This document shows positions 1 to 7,975 of a stretch of DNA of 64,000 nt, in pieces. This stretch comes from GCA-2725625 sp964574215. Lineage in GTDB: Bacteria; Pseudomonadota; Alphaproteobacteria; Rhodospirillales; UBA2165. Position 1 is the stretch's first letter. Each line of letters starts with the position of its first letter. A program made the position numbers and the translations under genes. Under the pieces are notes generated by a model. That model did no database searches, was not told where the DNA came from, and saw only the letters and a list, made by a program, of their open reading frames with translations. The DNA is taken from the NCBI GenBank assembly GCA_964574215.1, contig CAZNLR010000017.1, positions 1-64,000 of the forward strand. Direction: 5' to 3'.

Positions 1-106
1 TTGGTGAGAGCGGATATACTTATACTAATATATAAGCTGCCCACCCACCCACCCCGGCGGGCGGTGAGTTGCAGATGATTCTCATTAGCACCTTGGGTGC
101 AAAATA

Positions 107-155
107 CTTAGAGTTCTTACTATTAGAGTTCTTAGTATAATACTTAGAGTTCTAA
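107..155. repeat. Direct repeats of an 11-base motif at AT-rich edge
   Basis: Three close copies of the motif TAGAGTTCT(T/A)A lie at about 109-119, 124-134 and 145-155. They sit in an AT-rich, apparently non-coding stretch at the left edge (1-466). A C-rich tract with four CCCAC-like steps is at 39-57. The third copy forms part of the large inverted repeat described separately. The function is unknown; integrase arm sites or plasmid iterons are possible but unproven. Confidence 0.55.
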
Positions 156-221
156 TAGTTAGACCTCTTGGTGATATTGGTTGTAAATACAACAATAAGA
201 GATCTAATAGTTAGAACTCTA
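145..221. repeat. 25-bp imperfect inverted repeat
   Basis: The left arm at 145-169 and right arm at 197-221 are 25 bases each and match as reverse complements except for about four positions. The 27-base spacer itself contains a small hairpin (TTGTAAATACAA). The flanks are AT-rich and no protein-coding gene covers it. It could be an attachment or replication site, or a transcript stem-loop. Nothing in the sequence decides between these. Confidence 0.6.
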
Positions 222-376
222 TGTAATCATTGTTCATGCGAATTTTCACCGACTACCCGTAAATCGATATTCATATGGGGCAATTTATACGATGCCTATG
301 GGCAGACTGCTTGGAAATTGATCCAAATGTGGTGATCGGATTCGGATCACATCTTGGAGTAAATGCCGAGAGGGTG

Positions 377-394
377 TTGCTAGCTAGCTAGCAA
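377..394. repeat. Perfect 18-bp palindrome TTGCTAGCTAGCTAGCAA
   Basis: This is a perfect palindrome built on a TAGC tetranucleotide. It lies about 70 bases beyond the stop codon of the minus-strand gene that ends at 467. There is no T-run on the minus strand after it, so it is not a classical intrinsic terminator. It may be a protein-binding site or a weak transcript hairpin. Confidence 0.5.
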
Positions 395-466
395 AATCAA
401 TTTCGCAATAAATTTTCGATTGCGCTTAGCTGGTTTAAATTTGAATCGAGAGATATTTTGACTGCC

Positions 467-1027
467 TCAATATATAGGTAGCTTCCTTTGTAGGTTGTAA
501 AAAAATCGGCCAAGGTTCTCGGTCGTCCCCTCAGTATGGGCGAGATCTGTATTGGGATTATTCTGTTTAATATCTTCCAAAAGATCACTTAGCCCAACTT
601 GGCTTACCTCTTCAAACAGGTGAAAACCAAAGGATATCTTCGACAAGTCTCTAATCGTCATTGATCCAATTCGAACAGTGACATTATCCAACTTGATCTC
701 CCTCAGACACTCTTCTATCACCCTTCTTGTTACTTGTTTAGGAAGGTTGGGGAGTAATTGTCTAAGGACTGCTAGGAATCCACGAAAGGTGCGGGACTGC
801 ATGTCTTCGCTCATATATTGATCGTTATCGGGAATAACCGACAATATGAAAAGAACAACCGCCAATCGAGTTTGACCGTCGAATGTCATATCAACATATT
901 CCCGTAGATTGTTGTTAGTTGGTTGGACTGGACTTAGCTTAGCGGCAAGAAGTTCATCGACGTCCCAATATTCCTCAAACTTTTCATCGATCATACCCAC
1001 TTCAAAAATTGTCCGTTGCCGCTCCAT
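467..1027 (-). CDS. Hypothetical protein, second gene of a two-gene unit
   Basis: This is a 186-residue protein of no family I recognise. It is soluble, with no signal peptide or membrane segment. The N-terminal quarter is acidic, and the middle (about residues 55-120) is rich in Leu, Arg and Val and probably helical. It begins two bases after the stop of the gene at 1030-1287, so the two genes are probably co-transcribed and translationally coupled. A second in-frame ATG at 994 is possible, and neither start has a strong ribosome site. Base composition is more AT-rich than in the housekeeping genes to the right. With the tRNA-Lys boundary at 1950, this suggests horizontally acquired DNA. The function is unknown. 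Confidence 0.6.
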   Translation of the reverse strand: MERQRTIFEVGMIDEKFEEYWDVDELLAAKLSPVQPTNNNLREYVDMTFDGQTRLAVVLFILSVIPDNDQYMSEDMQSRTFRGFLAVLRQLLPNLPKQVTRRVIEECLREIKLDNVTVRIGSMTIRDLSKISFGFHLFEEVSQVGLSDLLEDIKQNNPNTDLAHTEGTTENLGRFFYNLQRKLPIY

Positions 1028-1029
1028 GA

Positions 1030-1287
1030 CTACACTAAATCCTCCAGATCTTGAATATACCCTAGTTTATCCTCATTTTCTTCCACCCAGACCTTGGTTC
1101 TTTGGTAAGCATCATCGGCGTCAAATACCAGCGTGATGTACCATCCATTTTGATCGGGAGGTAACGGGCCACCCGAGAACCCTCGTCCATCACGGCGCAC
1201 AATCGAACTTTTTACATTTTGGTCCATGAATTCCCATAAGGGCTCATATTTTCTAAGGTAAAATTTCCAGACCCGATTATTCGACAT
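1030..1287 (-). CDS. Hypothetical small protein, first gene of a two-gene unit
   Basis: The product is 85 residues, acidic at the C-terminus and rich in aromatic residues (WKFYLRKYEPLWEF near the start). It has no recognisable domain. The ATG at 1287 is chosen because GGGAGG lies six bases upstream; an in-frame ATG 18 bases earlier lacks such a site. It is followed after two bases by the 186-residue hypothetical gene, so the pair behaves as an operon. A short gene coupled to a longer one on island-like DNA could be a toxin-antitoxin or defence pair, but no sequence motif supports that. Function is unassigned. Confidence 0.6.
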   Translation of the reverse strand: MSNNRVWKFYLRKYEPLWEFMDQNVKSSIVRRDGRGFSGGPLPPDQNGWYITLVFDADDAYQRTKVWVEENEDKLGYIQDLEDLV

Positions 1288-1498
1288 GTTCTGCCTCCCT
1301 TTCACTACAACCCACTAACAAACATCAGGGAGTCGCCTTAATATTTTCGCCGCCAAAGCCGACAATGAGCAGGCTACTATAATTTGTTTTTATGAACCCA
1401 AAATAACAAGAAATTAGGAACTAACTCCATAAAATCTATAGTCTTGCAGACCCTAAAGCATTTTTCACAGTCAGTGACAGCCAACGATAGGAATGAGC

Positions 1499-1822
1499 AT
1501 GACAGAAGACGATAAAGATAATCTTGACTTGACGAATATCGAGTTCAAACATCATTGGTGGCATGAATGGTGCCTCCGTGCTGCCCATTTTTTCGTTTGG
1601 ATTGGTTTTTGGATTGCAACATTTCAGGCTCTAATTCGCGAGGATTGGTTCCTGTTTGCCATTTCATTGATGATGCTGGGTATTGGCCTCCTGATATTCA
1701 GGGGCGTTGCGTTTTTTATGAATGTCTGGGTGGTCTTGTCTGCATGGCTGTCAGCACGCGAGATTCGTGACGAGATCGAGATCAAGGAAAAGGAATTAAT
1801 GCACGATCATCTCGATCTATGA
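1499..1822 (+). CDS. Small two-helix membrane protein
   Basis: The product is 107 residues. It has an acidic N-terminus, a WHEW-type aromatic stretch, then two hydrophobic segments (about residues 27-45 and 50-80) and a charged C-terminal tail (EIRDEIEIKEKE) that may form a short coiled coil. The ATG at 1499 is preferred because AGGA lies six bases upstream, whereas the ATG at 1493 directly abuts that AGGA. I recognise no family. It stands alone between the divergent two-gene unit and tRNA-Lys, and probably belongs to the same acquired segment. An inner-membrane location is inferred from the hydrophobic segments. Confidence 0.55.
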   Translation: MTEDDKDNLDLTNIEFKHHWWHEWCLRAAHFFVWIGFWIATFQALIREDWFLFAISLMMLGIGLLIFRGVAFFMNVWVVLSAWLSAREIRDEIEIKEKELMHDHLDL

Positions 1823-1949
1823 TCAATATGGGAGGCGCGGGATTACGCTAGATTACGATATTACGCGGTACCCATGTGGTACCCAAAAGAAAAAGGGTTT
1901 ACGCGCTATTGAAAAGCAATACCTAACCTATTGTTTTATAAATATAAAA

Positions 1950-2025
<76 letters not shown>

Positions 2026-2100
2026 GACCGTCCCGGATAGATGTCGTTTGGGAGGGCGCATTTTTAGCAATGGGATGATGGTTTGTCGACCAAATCCTGC

Positions 2101-2190
2101 CGTCCACCGCGCTCTTTATATATCCCCGTCCGCCGCGCTTATTTACATATCACCGTCCGCCGCGCTTATTTACATATCCCCGTCCGCCGC
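2101..2190. repeat. 27-bp tandem repeat overlapping the rodA stop codon
   Basis: A unit of about 27 bases (consensus begins CGTCCGCCGCGCTTATTTAC) occurs at 2101-2126 (diverged), 2127-2153 and 2154-2180, with a partial copy from 2181. The rodA stop codon (2170-2172) lies inside the third copy, so repeat slippage has extended the 3' untranslated region and duplicated the end of the gene. It is not a CRISPR array, because there are no spacers. Confidence 0.8.
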
Positions 2191-3321
2191 CCCGGGGCCA
2201 ATGGTGACGTCGCGGTGGACGAAGACGCAGAGCAGGAGGCCGAAGCCGAACATGGTGGTCAGCATGGCGGTGCCGCCGTAGGAAATCATCGGCAGGGGCA
2301 TGCCCACCACCGGCACCAGCCCCATCACCATGGCGATATTGAAAAACACGTTGAGGAAAAAAGCCGTGGTCACGCCCATGCCGATGAGGCGGCCGAACTG
2401 ATTGTGGCAGCGGAGCGAGATGGCGAACCCGTAAATGGTGAGCAGCAGGTAGAAGCCCAGCAGCGTCAGCCCGCCGGCCAGTCCGAACTCCTCGGCCAGC
2501 ATGGTGAAGATGAAGTCCGTATGTTTCTCCGGCAGAAAGCTGAGATGACTCTGCGGCCCCTGTAGAAAGCCTTTGCCGAACAGGCCGCCCGATCCCAGCG
2601 CTATTTTCGATTGCAGAATATGATAACCGGCGCCGAGCGGGTCCTTCTCCGGATCGATAAAAGTCAGCAGCCGCTTTTTCTGGTAGTCGAGCAGCACGAA
2701 CATCCACAAGGGGTAGATGGCGGCGATGGAAGCGATGGCGCCGGCGACGAAAATCCAGATGCGGACGCCGGCCAGGAAAAACATGGTGATGCCGGTGGCC
2801 GCCAGCAGAACCGCCGTACCCAAATCGGGCTGGCGCAGAATCAGGAATGCCGGCGCGGCCAGCATCAGCACCGGCATGAAATTATGAGAAATACGGTTCA
2901 CGTCTTCCAGGCGGCTGGCGTAAAAATAGCGGGCCAAAACCAGGATCATGGCGATTTTCATCAGTTCGGACGGCTGAACGGTGACGAAACCCAGGTCGAT
3001 CCAACGCTGGGCGCCCATGCCGGTAGAGCCGAAAAATTCCACCAGGACCAACAGACCCAGGGCAAAGGCGTAAACCGCATAGGCGTAGCGCAGCCAGACA
3101 TGGATATCGATCACGGCGACGGTCAGCATGAAGAGAATACCCACCGAAAAACGCACCATCTGCCGTGACGCCCACGGGTCGAAGCTGCCGTTGGCCGCCG
3201 AATAAAGCATGGCGAACCCGATGGAGGCAGTTACCGTCAACAACAATACAAACAACCAGTTAATCTGCCATAGCCGCTGGCCGAAGGTCATGTCCGATTG
3301 CTGAAAGGGAGAGAGAGCCAT
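2170..3321 (-). CDS. rodA: Rod shape-determining peptidoglycan glycosyltransferase RodA
   Basis: This is a SEDS-family (FtsW/RodA/SpoVE) membrane protein of 383 residues with about ten hydrophobic segments. It polymerises lipid II into glycan strands during cell elongation, as partner of the transpeptidase PBP2. The family signatures are present: QPDLGTA and KIALGSGGLFGKG in the middle, and a long FLPEKHTDFIF periplasmic loop followed by the AEEFG motif. It starts ten bases after the mrdA stop and is last in the mreB-mreC-mreD-mrdA-rodA operon. The final residues (GAADGDM) are encoded by a 27-bp tandem repeat, which is unusual and may make the C-terminus variable between strains. Confidence 0.95.
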   Translation of the reverse strand: MALSPFQQSDMTFGQRLWQINWLFVLLLTVTASIGFAMLYSAANGSFDPWASRQMVRFSVGILFMLTVAVIDIHVWLRYAYAVYAFALGLLVLVEFFGSTGMGAQRWIDLGFVTVQPSELMKIAMILVLARYFYASRLEDVNRISHNFMPVLMLAAPAFLILRQPDLGTAVLLAATGITMFFLAGVRIWIFVAGAIASIAAIYPLWMFVLLDYQKKRLLTFIDPEKDPLGAGYHILQSKIALGSGGLFGKGFLQGPQSHLSFLPEKHTDFIFTMLAEEFGLAGGLTLLGFYLLLTIYGFAISLRCHNQFGRLIGMGVTTAFFLNVFFNIAMVMGLVPVVGMPLPMISYGGTAMLTTMFGFGLLLCVFVHRDVTIGPGAADGDM

Positions 3322-3330
3322 GGCCTTATC

Positions 3331-5220
3331 CTAACTCCGCTCCGACTTCGCCTGAAGTTTGGCAGGGCGTTCGGTGGATTTCCCCCGGGACGGATCCCGC
3401 CGCTGGACCTCCAGCAATATATCGCGGGCGATGGGCGCCGCCGTCGAAGAGCCGCCGCCGCCGTGTTCCACCACGACCGAGACGGCGTAGCGGGGGGCAT
3501 GGACGGGTGCGTAGCCCACAAAGAGCGCATGGTCCCTTTCGTGCCATTCGAGTTCCTTGTTCTTCTTGACGCCCAGTTCGCGTTCCGCCTTGCTGATTCG
3601 ACGCACTTGAACCGTTCCGGTTTTGCCGCCCATTTCAAAACCGTTTTCCTGAATTCGCGCCCGGAAAGCCGTGCCATAGGGTGAATTCGTTACCGCCGCC
3701 ATGGCTTTGCGCATAAGGTTCAAATGCGGCGGATGTAAACCGATATCCTTGAACTGAGGTGCGCTTTTTGAGCCCGGCTGTGACGCATTATAGGGCACGA
3801 TACTATTGGTCAGGTGGGGCAACACGGCCCGCCCGCCATTAACCAACCGCGCCGTCATTGTCGCCAGTTGCAGCGGTGTGGTCAGGAGAAATCCCTGACC
3901 GATACCGGCCAACAGGGTTTCACCCTGCTGCCAGGAAACACCCTTGGCTTTTTTCTTCCAGGCCCGGGTCGGCATCAGGCCTCTTTGCTCGCCGGCCAAC
4001 TCGATTCCCAACCTATCACCCAGACCCAAACGCCTGGCCATGGCCGAAATCCGGTCGATGCCGGTGCGTTTGGCGATTTCGTAGAAGTAGATATCGCAGG
4101 ACTGGGTGATGGCCTGCATTAAATTGACGGAGCCGTGCCCCTTTTTGTTCCAGCAGTGAAAAGTCGCGTCTCCCAAATCCATCTTGCCGGTACAGAAAAA
4201 TCGCGTTTTCGGCGTTACCACACCCCGTTCTAGAGCCGCCAGGGCGACCACCATTTTAAAAGTCGATCCCGGAGAATACTGTCCGGCGATGGTTTTGTTG
4301 TTGAGCGGCGCGCGGGGGTCGGAGATCAAGGACTTCCACTCTACCTGGGTCAATCCGCGGTTAAATGCATTGGGATCGAAGCTGGGCGTCGAATTCAGGC
4401 TGAGCACTTCGCCGGTATGGACATCCAGAACCACGGCGGCGGCGGCCTCGTCGCCCAATCGATTGGCAACGAATTTCTGTAACTCCATGTCGATGGTCAA
4501 CCAGGTTTCGGCGCCCCTGGAACCTTCGAGCCGCCTGAGTTCCCTTATCTCGCGGCCAAAAGCGTTGACTTCGACCTGGCTGGTGCCGCTTTTACCGCGC
4601 AGCTCCAAATCCAGCACTTTTTCCATGCCCGCTTTGCCGATCCGGAAACCAGGCAGTTCCAGCACGGGATCGCCGGTCAAATCCTTTTCCGACACGCTGG
4701 CGACGTAGCCCAGAACCGGCACCGTGAGGGGGCCGTCGGGATAGAAACGGCTTTCACCGACGTCGATCACAATACCCGGCAACTCGGGTGCATTGACCTC
4801 GATGCGCGCGACATCCTGCCATTTTAAATTTTCACGGATGATTACGGGAGAGAATCGCCGCCGCCGTTTGACTTCGCGGAGAACTTTCTGCCGCTCATGC
4901 CCGCTGATATCGATGACCCGGCTAAGCAGCGTCAGGGTCTGGCCGGTATCGTCGGTATTCTCCGGAATCAGCATGACGCGGTAGTTCTGCTGGTTGACGG
5001 CCATGGGGCGGCCAAAACGGTCGACAATGCGTCCTCGCGGCGGTGCCAGCAGTTTCAGGCTTATCCGGTTTTCGTCCGATAGCGTCCGGTATTTGTCTGC
5101 TTCGACGACCTGTAAGTAGTACATGCGGCCGATCAGACCGCCCAGCAACGCCACCTTTCCGCCAATGAGAACGACCGCCCGCCGGCTGAAGGATTTGTAT
5201 CTGTCACCGTCCCTATGCAT
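3331..5220 (-). CDS. mrdA: Penicillin-binding protein 2, elongation transpeptidase
   Basis: This 629-residue class B penicillin-binding protein cross-links peptidoglycan in the elongasome. It has one N-terminal membrane helix (about 15-35), then a pedestal domain containing the RGRIVDRFG motif near residue 62. The transpeptidase domain has the three active-site motifs: STFK (Ser319), SCD (374-376) and KTG in GGKTGTVQ. The start at 5220 lies one base after the mreD stop. It is followed by rodA, its glycosyltransferase partner, which supports the PBP2 assignment over the divisome paralogue FtsI. The C-terminus is Lys/Arg-rich. Confidence 0.95.
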   Translation of the reverse strand: MHRDGDRYKSFSRRAVVLIGGKVALLGGLIGRMYYLQVVEADKYRTLSDENRISLKLLAPPRGRIVDRFGRPMAVNQQNYRVMLIPENTDDTGQTLTLLSRVIDISGHERQKVLREVKRRRRFSPVIIRENLKWQDVARIEVNAPELPGIVIDVGESRFYPDGPLTVPVLGYVASVSEKDLTGDPVLELPGFRIGKAGMEKVLDLELRGKSGTSQVEVNAFGREIRELRRLEGSRGAETWLTIDMELQKFVANRLGDEAAAAVVLDVHTGEVLSLNSTPSFDPNAFNRGLTQVEWKSLISDPRAPLNNKTIAGQYSPGSTFKMVVALAALERGVVTPKTRFFCTGKMDLGDATFHCWNKKGHGSVNLMQAITQSCDIYFYEIAKRTGIDRISAMARRLGLGDRLGIELAGEQRGLMPTRAWKKKAKGVSWQQGETLLAGIGQGFLLTTPLQLATMTARLVNGGRAVLPHLTNSIVPYNASQPGSKSAPQFKDIGLHPPHLNLMRKAMAAVTNSPYGTAFRARIQENGFEMGGKTGTVQVRRISKAERELGVKKNKELEWHERDHALFVGYAPVHAPRYAVSVVVEHGGGGSSTAAPIARDILLEVQRRDPSRGKSTERPAKLQAKSERS

Positions 5221-5221
5221 G

Positions 5222-5737
5222 TCATTCCTGCTGCAAAAGAGTTTGCTGCCATCGCAAAAATATCCAGGCGATTATCGGAAAAATTCCCAGGGAAAGCAGG
5301 AACTGAAAAAATACGGCTTCAAAATCCAACAATGCCAAATTCCAGGCCGACGCCAGAACCCAACTTTCGACCGCGGCGCCCAAAGCTATGATTGAAAAGC
5401 CGAACCAATAGATAATGAAAGATTTGCCGGCGAAAAAACGGCGTTGAGAGAGGACCAATCCGTAAACGGTCAGGAACACCAGGATATAAAGGCCAACCGG
5501 CGTTCCCGAAAGCAGGTCCTGCATCAAACCCAAAAGGAATACGGTAGACAAGGGAAGCAGGTTCGGTCGGTAGATAGCCCAATGATAAATAGACATCAGC
5601 GCCAATACCGGGGCGATGGGCGCGTAACCCGGGATGCGCAACGGTACGGCGCTAAAGATCACCAGCGCCAGCGTCAGCCCAAACGGCGTAATATTTCGCG
5701 CCATCTGGTCCAGTTTTTGCCAAAGGGCAACGCTCAT
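5222..5737 (-). CDS. mreD: Rod shape-determining protein MreD
   Basis: This 171-residue integral membrane protein has about five hydrophobic segments and the MreD-typical motifs PNLLPL and GLMQDLLSGTPVG in the middle. It belongs to the elongasome that couples MreB filaments to periplasmic wall synthesis. Its ATG overlaps the mreC stop by four bases, and it ends one base before mrdA begins, so it is translationally coupled on both sides. Length and position in the operon match the family; the sequence itself is poorly conserved, as is usual for MreD. Confidence 0.9.
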   Translation of the reverse strand: MSVALWQKLDQMARNITPFGLTLALVIFSAVPLRIPGYAPIAPVLALMSIYHWAIYRPNLLPLSTVFLLGLMQDLLSGTPVGLYILVFLTVYGLVLSQRRFFAGKSFIIYWFGFSIIALGAAVESWVLASAWNLALLDFEAVFFQFLLSLGIFPIIAWIFLRWQQTLLQQE

Positions 5738-6639
5738 TTCTTATCGGTATTTCCAACCTTATTTCTGTGGTTCTTAGCCGGGTTCAATATGCTTGTATCG
5801 ACCAAGCCGTTGAGACCGAAATCGGCGATGCGCACATATTCCAACCGGTCGAAATCGGTAAACAACTGAATTTCATTGCCGCCATCGCTTACCGAGGCGA
5901 CCACCCCGATGGGCAGTCCCGGCGCAAAAGCGCCTCCGTGACCGGAGGTTACAATACGGTCGCTGGGACTGATTTTGGCGCCGGGCGCCAAATGTATGAG
6001 ATGGGGTCTGGCCGTGTTGCCGCCGGCCATGATAGCCCGCGTACGGGTCGCTTCGACGATGACCGGAATTCGGGAAATTATATCCGTCAGCAGCAGGATT
6101 CGCGCCGAATTATTGGACACTTCGGAGACGCGGCCGATTAATCCGTTCGCACTGATAACCGCCTGGCCTTTTTTGAGACCGGCGTTTTTACCTTCATTGA
6201 CGATCATGCTGTGGGAAAAGGAACTTCTGGAACCGGCGATAACCCGGGCGGTTACGTATTTCGCCTTTTTTTCATGGACGGCGCCGACCAGGGATTTCAA
6301 GGCAGCGTTCTCCGCCTGTAATTTACGGGCGACGGTCTGCCATTGCATGAGCCGGTTGTTTTCCTGTTTGAGGCGGACATTGTCCTGGCGGATTACCGAC
6401 AATTCCCGGAAATTGTTGATGGTATCGGCGACGGTCGCTGCGGGGCGGGATAACGCTTCCAATATCGGCGCTACGGCGTCCGTGACTTCAACGCGCACGC
6501 GGTCGATCAGGACGGCATCCACCTTGCCCACCAGCATAAGCCCGAAGGCCGCCAGGATCAGCCCAAGGTACGTGAACCGCTGAACCATACTTTTCAGCGG
6601 CGCAGCGATGCGCAAAAGTGAGCTCGGGCGCTGTTCCAA
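5734..6639 (-). CDS. mreC: Rod shape-determining protein MreC
   Basis: The product is 301 residues: a short cytoplasmic N-terminus, one membrane helix (about 20-42), a coiled coil (about 75-115) and the periplasmic beta-barrel MreC domain, with GLIGRVSEV and SGHGGAFAPGLPIG motifs. It links MreB to PBP2 in the periplasm. The start is a TTG codon at 6639 with GGAG seven bases upstream; no ATG fits better. It lies 125 bases downstream of mreB and overlaps mreD by four bases. Confidence 0.94.
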   Translation of the reverse strand: MEQRPSSLLRIAAPLKSMVQRFTYLGLILAAFGLMLVGKVDAVLIDRVRVEVTDAVAPILEALSRPAATVADTINNFRELSVIRQDNVRLKQENNRLMQWQTVARKLQAENAALKSLVGAVHEKKAKYVTARVIAGSRSSFSHSMIVNEGKNAGLKKGQAVISANGLIGRVSEVSNNSARILLLTDIISRIPVIVEATRTRAIMAGGNTARPHLIHLAPGAKISPSDRIVTSGHGGAFAPGLPIGVVASVSDGGNEIQLFTDFDRLEYVRIADFGLNGLVDTSILNPAKNHRNKVGNTDKK

Positions 6640-6764
6640 TTTGCGTCTCCGTTTTGACTAACGGCCTGATATAACTACCATATTTATTGATGTTTTAATA
6701 TGGTTTCGGAGTCCGCCGTTTTCAATTGCTATTGCCCACTCCCACCAAGAATGGGCCAAATTGG

Positions 6765-7805
6765 TTAATACATCGTTGTTAAAACGTGGCGAAGTTTTTT
6801 CATCTCTTCCAGAGCCCGGCCCGTGCCCAGCGCGACGCACGAAAGCGGTCCATCGGCGATGGATACCGGCAGGCCCGTGGCATAGCGCAATACATAGTCC
6901 ATATTGCTGAGCAAAGCGCCACCACCCGTCAGGACGATTCCTTTGTCGACGATATCCGCCGCCAATTCGGGCGCCGTATGTTCGAGCGCCGCTTTTACGG
7001 CCTCGATAATGGCGCTGACCGGTTCGGCCAGGCTTTCGGCGATCTGTCTTTCGCTGATGACCAGTTCCTTGGGAACGCCGTTCATCAAATCGCGCCCCTT
7101 GATTTCCATGGTGCGGCCTTCGCCTTCTTCCGGCGGACAGGCGGACCCGATTTCCTCTTTGATACGTTCGGCACTGCCTTCACCCACCAGCAGATTGTGA
7201 TTGCGTCTGATATAGGCGATGATGGCTTCGTTCATTTTATCGCCGCCCACCCGGACCGACCGCGCATACACAATGCCGCCCAGGCTGAGCACGGCAACTT
7301 CGGTGGTGCCGCCACCGATATCAACCACCATGGAGCCGGTCGGCTCGGTTACCGGCAGACCGGCGCCGATGGCTGCGGCCATGGGTTCTTCAATCAGGAA
7401 AACTTTTCTGGCGCCGGCGGCCTCGGCGGATTCCTGGATGGCGCGCCGCTCGACCGCCGTCGATCCCGACGGCACGCAGATCACGATCATGGGGGAGGCG
7501 AAACTCCGCCGGTTGTGCACTTTGCGGATAAAATATTTGATCATGTCTTCGGCGATTTCGAAATCGGCGATGACGCCGTCGCGGAGCGGCCGGATGGCCT
7601 GGATGTTTCCGGGCGTGCGGCCCAGCATCTGCTTGGCTTCCTCGCCCACGGCCAGCACCTGCTTTTTTCCTTTGACTTCGGCAATGGCCACAACGGAAGG
7701 TTCGTTCAAGACAATATTTTTGCCTTTTACGTAAACCAACGTATTCGCCGTTCCCAAGTCAATGGCCATATCGGCGGAAAGAAATCCAAATAATCGCGAC
7801 AGCAT
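6765..7805 (-). CDS. mreB: Actin-like cytoskeletal protein MreB
   Basis: This 346-residue bacterial actin carries the phosphate-1 motif DLGTANTLVYVKG, the phosphate-2 motif DIGGGTTEVAV and the adenosine motif LTGGGALL near the C-terminus. It polymerises on the inner membrane face and directs elongation. It is the first gene of the mre operon. The 170 bases upstream, up to the leuA stop, hold the probable promoter and a GC-rich hairpin at 7918-7946. Length and motifs are entirely typical. Confidence 0.97.
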   Translation of the reverse strand: MLSRLFGFLSADMAIDLGTANTLVYVKGKNIVLNEPSVVAIAEVKGKKQVLAVGEEAKQMLGRTPGNIQAIRPLRDGVIADFEIAEDMIKYFIRKVHNRRSFASPMIVICVPSGSTAVERRAIQESAEAAGARKVFLIEEPMAAAIGAGLPVTEPTGSMVVDIGGGTTEVAVLSLGGIVYARSVRVGGDKMNEAIIAYIRRNHNLLVGEGSAERIKEEIGSACPPEEGEGRTMEIKGRDLMNGVPKELVISERQIAESLAEPVSAIIEAVKAALEHTAPELAADIVDKGIVLTGGGALLSNMDYVLRYATGLPVSIADGPLSCVALGTGRALEEMKKLRHVLTTMY

Positions 7806-7917
7806 TTAAACTCTCAATATCTTTTCATTAAAATTGCGGGAAACACTCCGTCATATTCCCCGTTATAATCCCCGATATAATCTCGCGCACTCCTTAATAT
7901 TTCCTAACGATAGTGGC

Positions 7918-7946
7918 GGATGCGGGAGAGCGCGCCGCCCGCATCC
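7918..7946 (-). terminator. GC-rich hairpin after leuA
   Basis: A nine-base stem, GGATGCGGG with CCCGCATCC and an 11-base loop, lies about 30 bases beyond the leuA stop and before mreB. On the minus strand it lacks a clear T-run, so it may be a weak or factor-assisted terminator separating the two transcripts. Confidence 0.4.
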
Positions 7947-7975
7947 ACATAATAGTTCTTTTTACCTTTTCAGCT

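Noticed and set aside
397..588. Short minus-strand frame overlapping the 3' end of the 467-1027 gene
   Set aside because: No ribosome site and an almost complete overlap with a better-supported gene; a frameshifted shadow.
2083..2565. Open frame of 160 codons on the plus strand over the rodA 3' end
   Set aside because: It runs through the 27-bp repeats and antisense to conserved rodA; its repeated residues come from the tandem DNA repeat.
6786..7793. Long open frame antisense to mreB
   Set aside because: It is the complement of a highly conserved actin gene; GC-rich codon bias leaves the antisense frame open, and it resembles no family.
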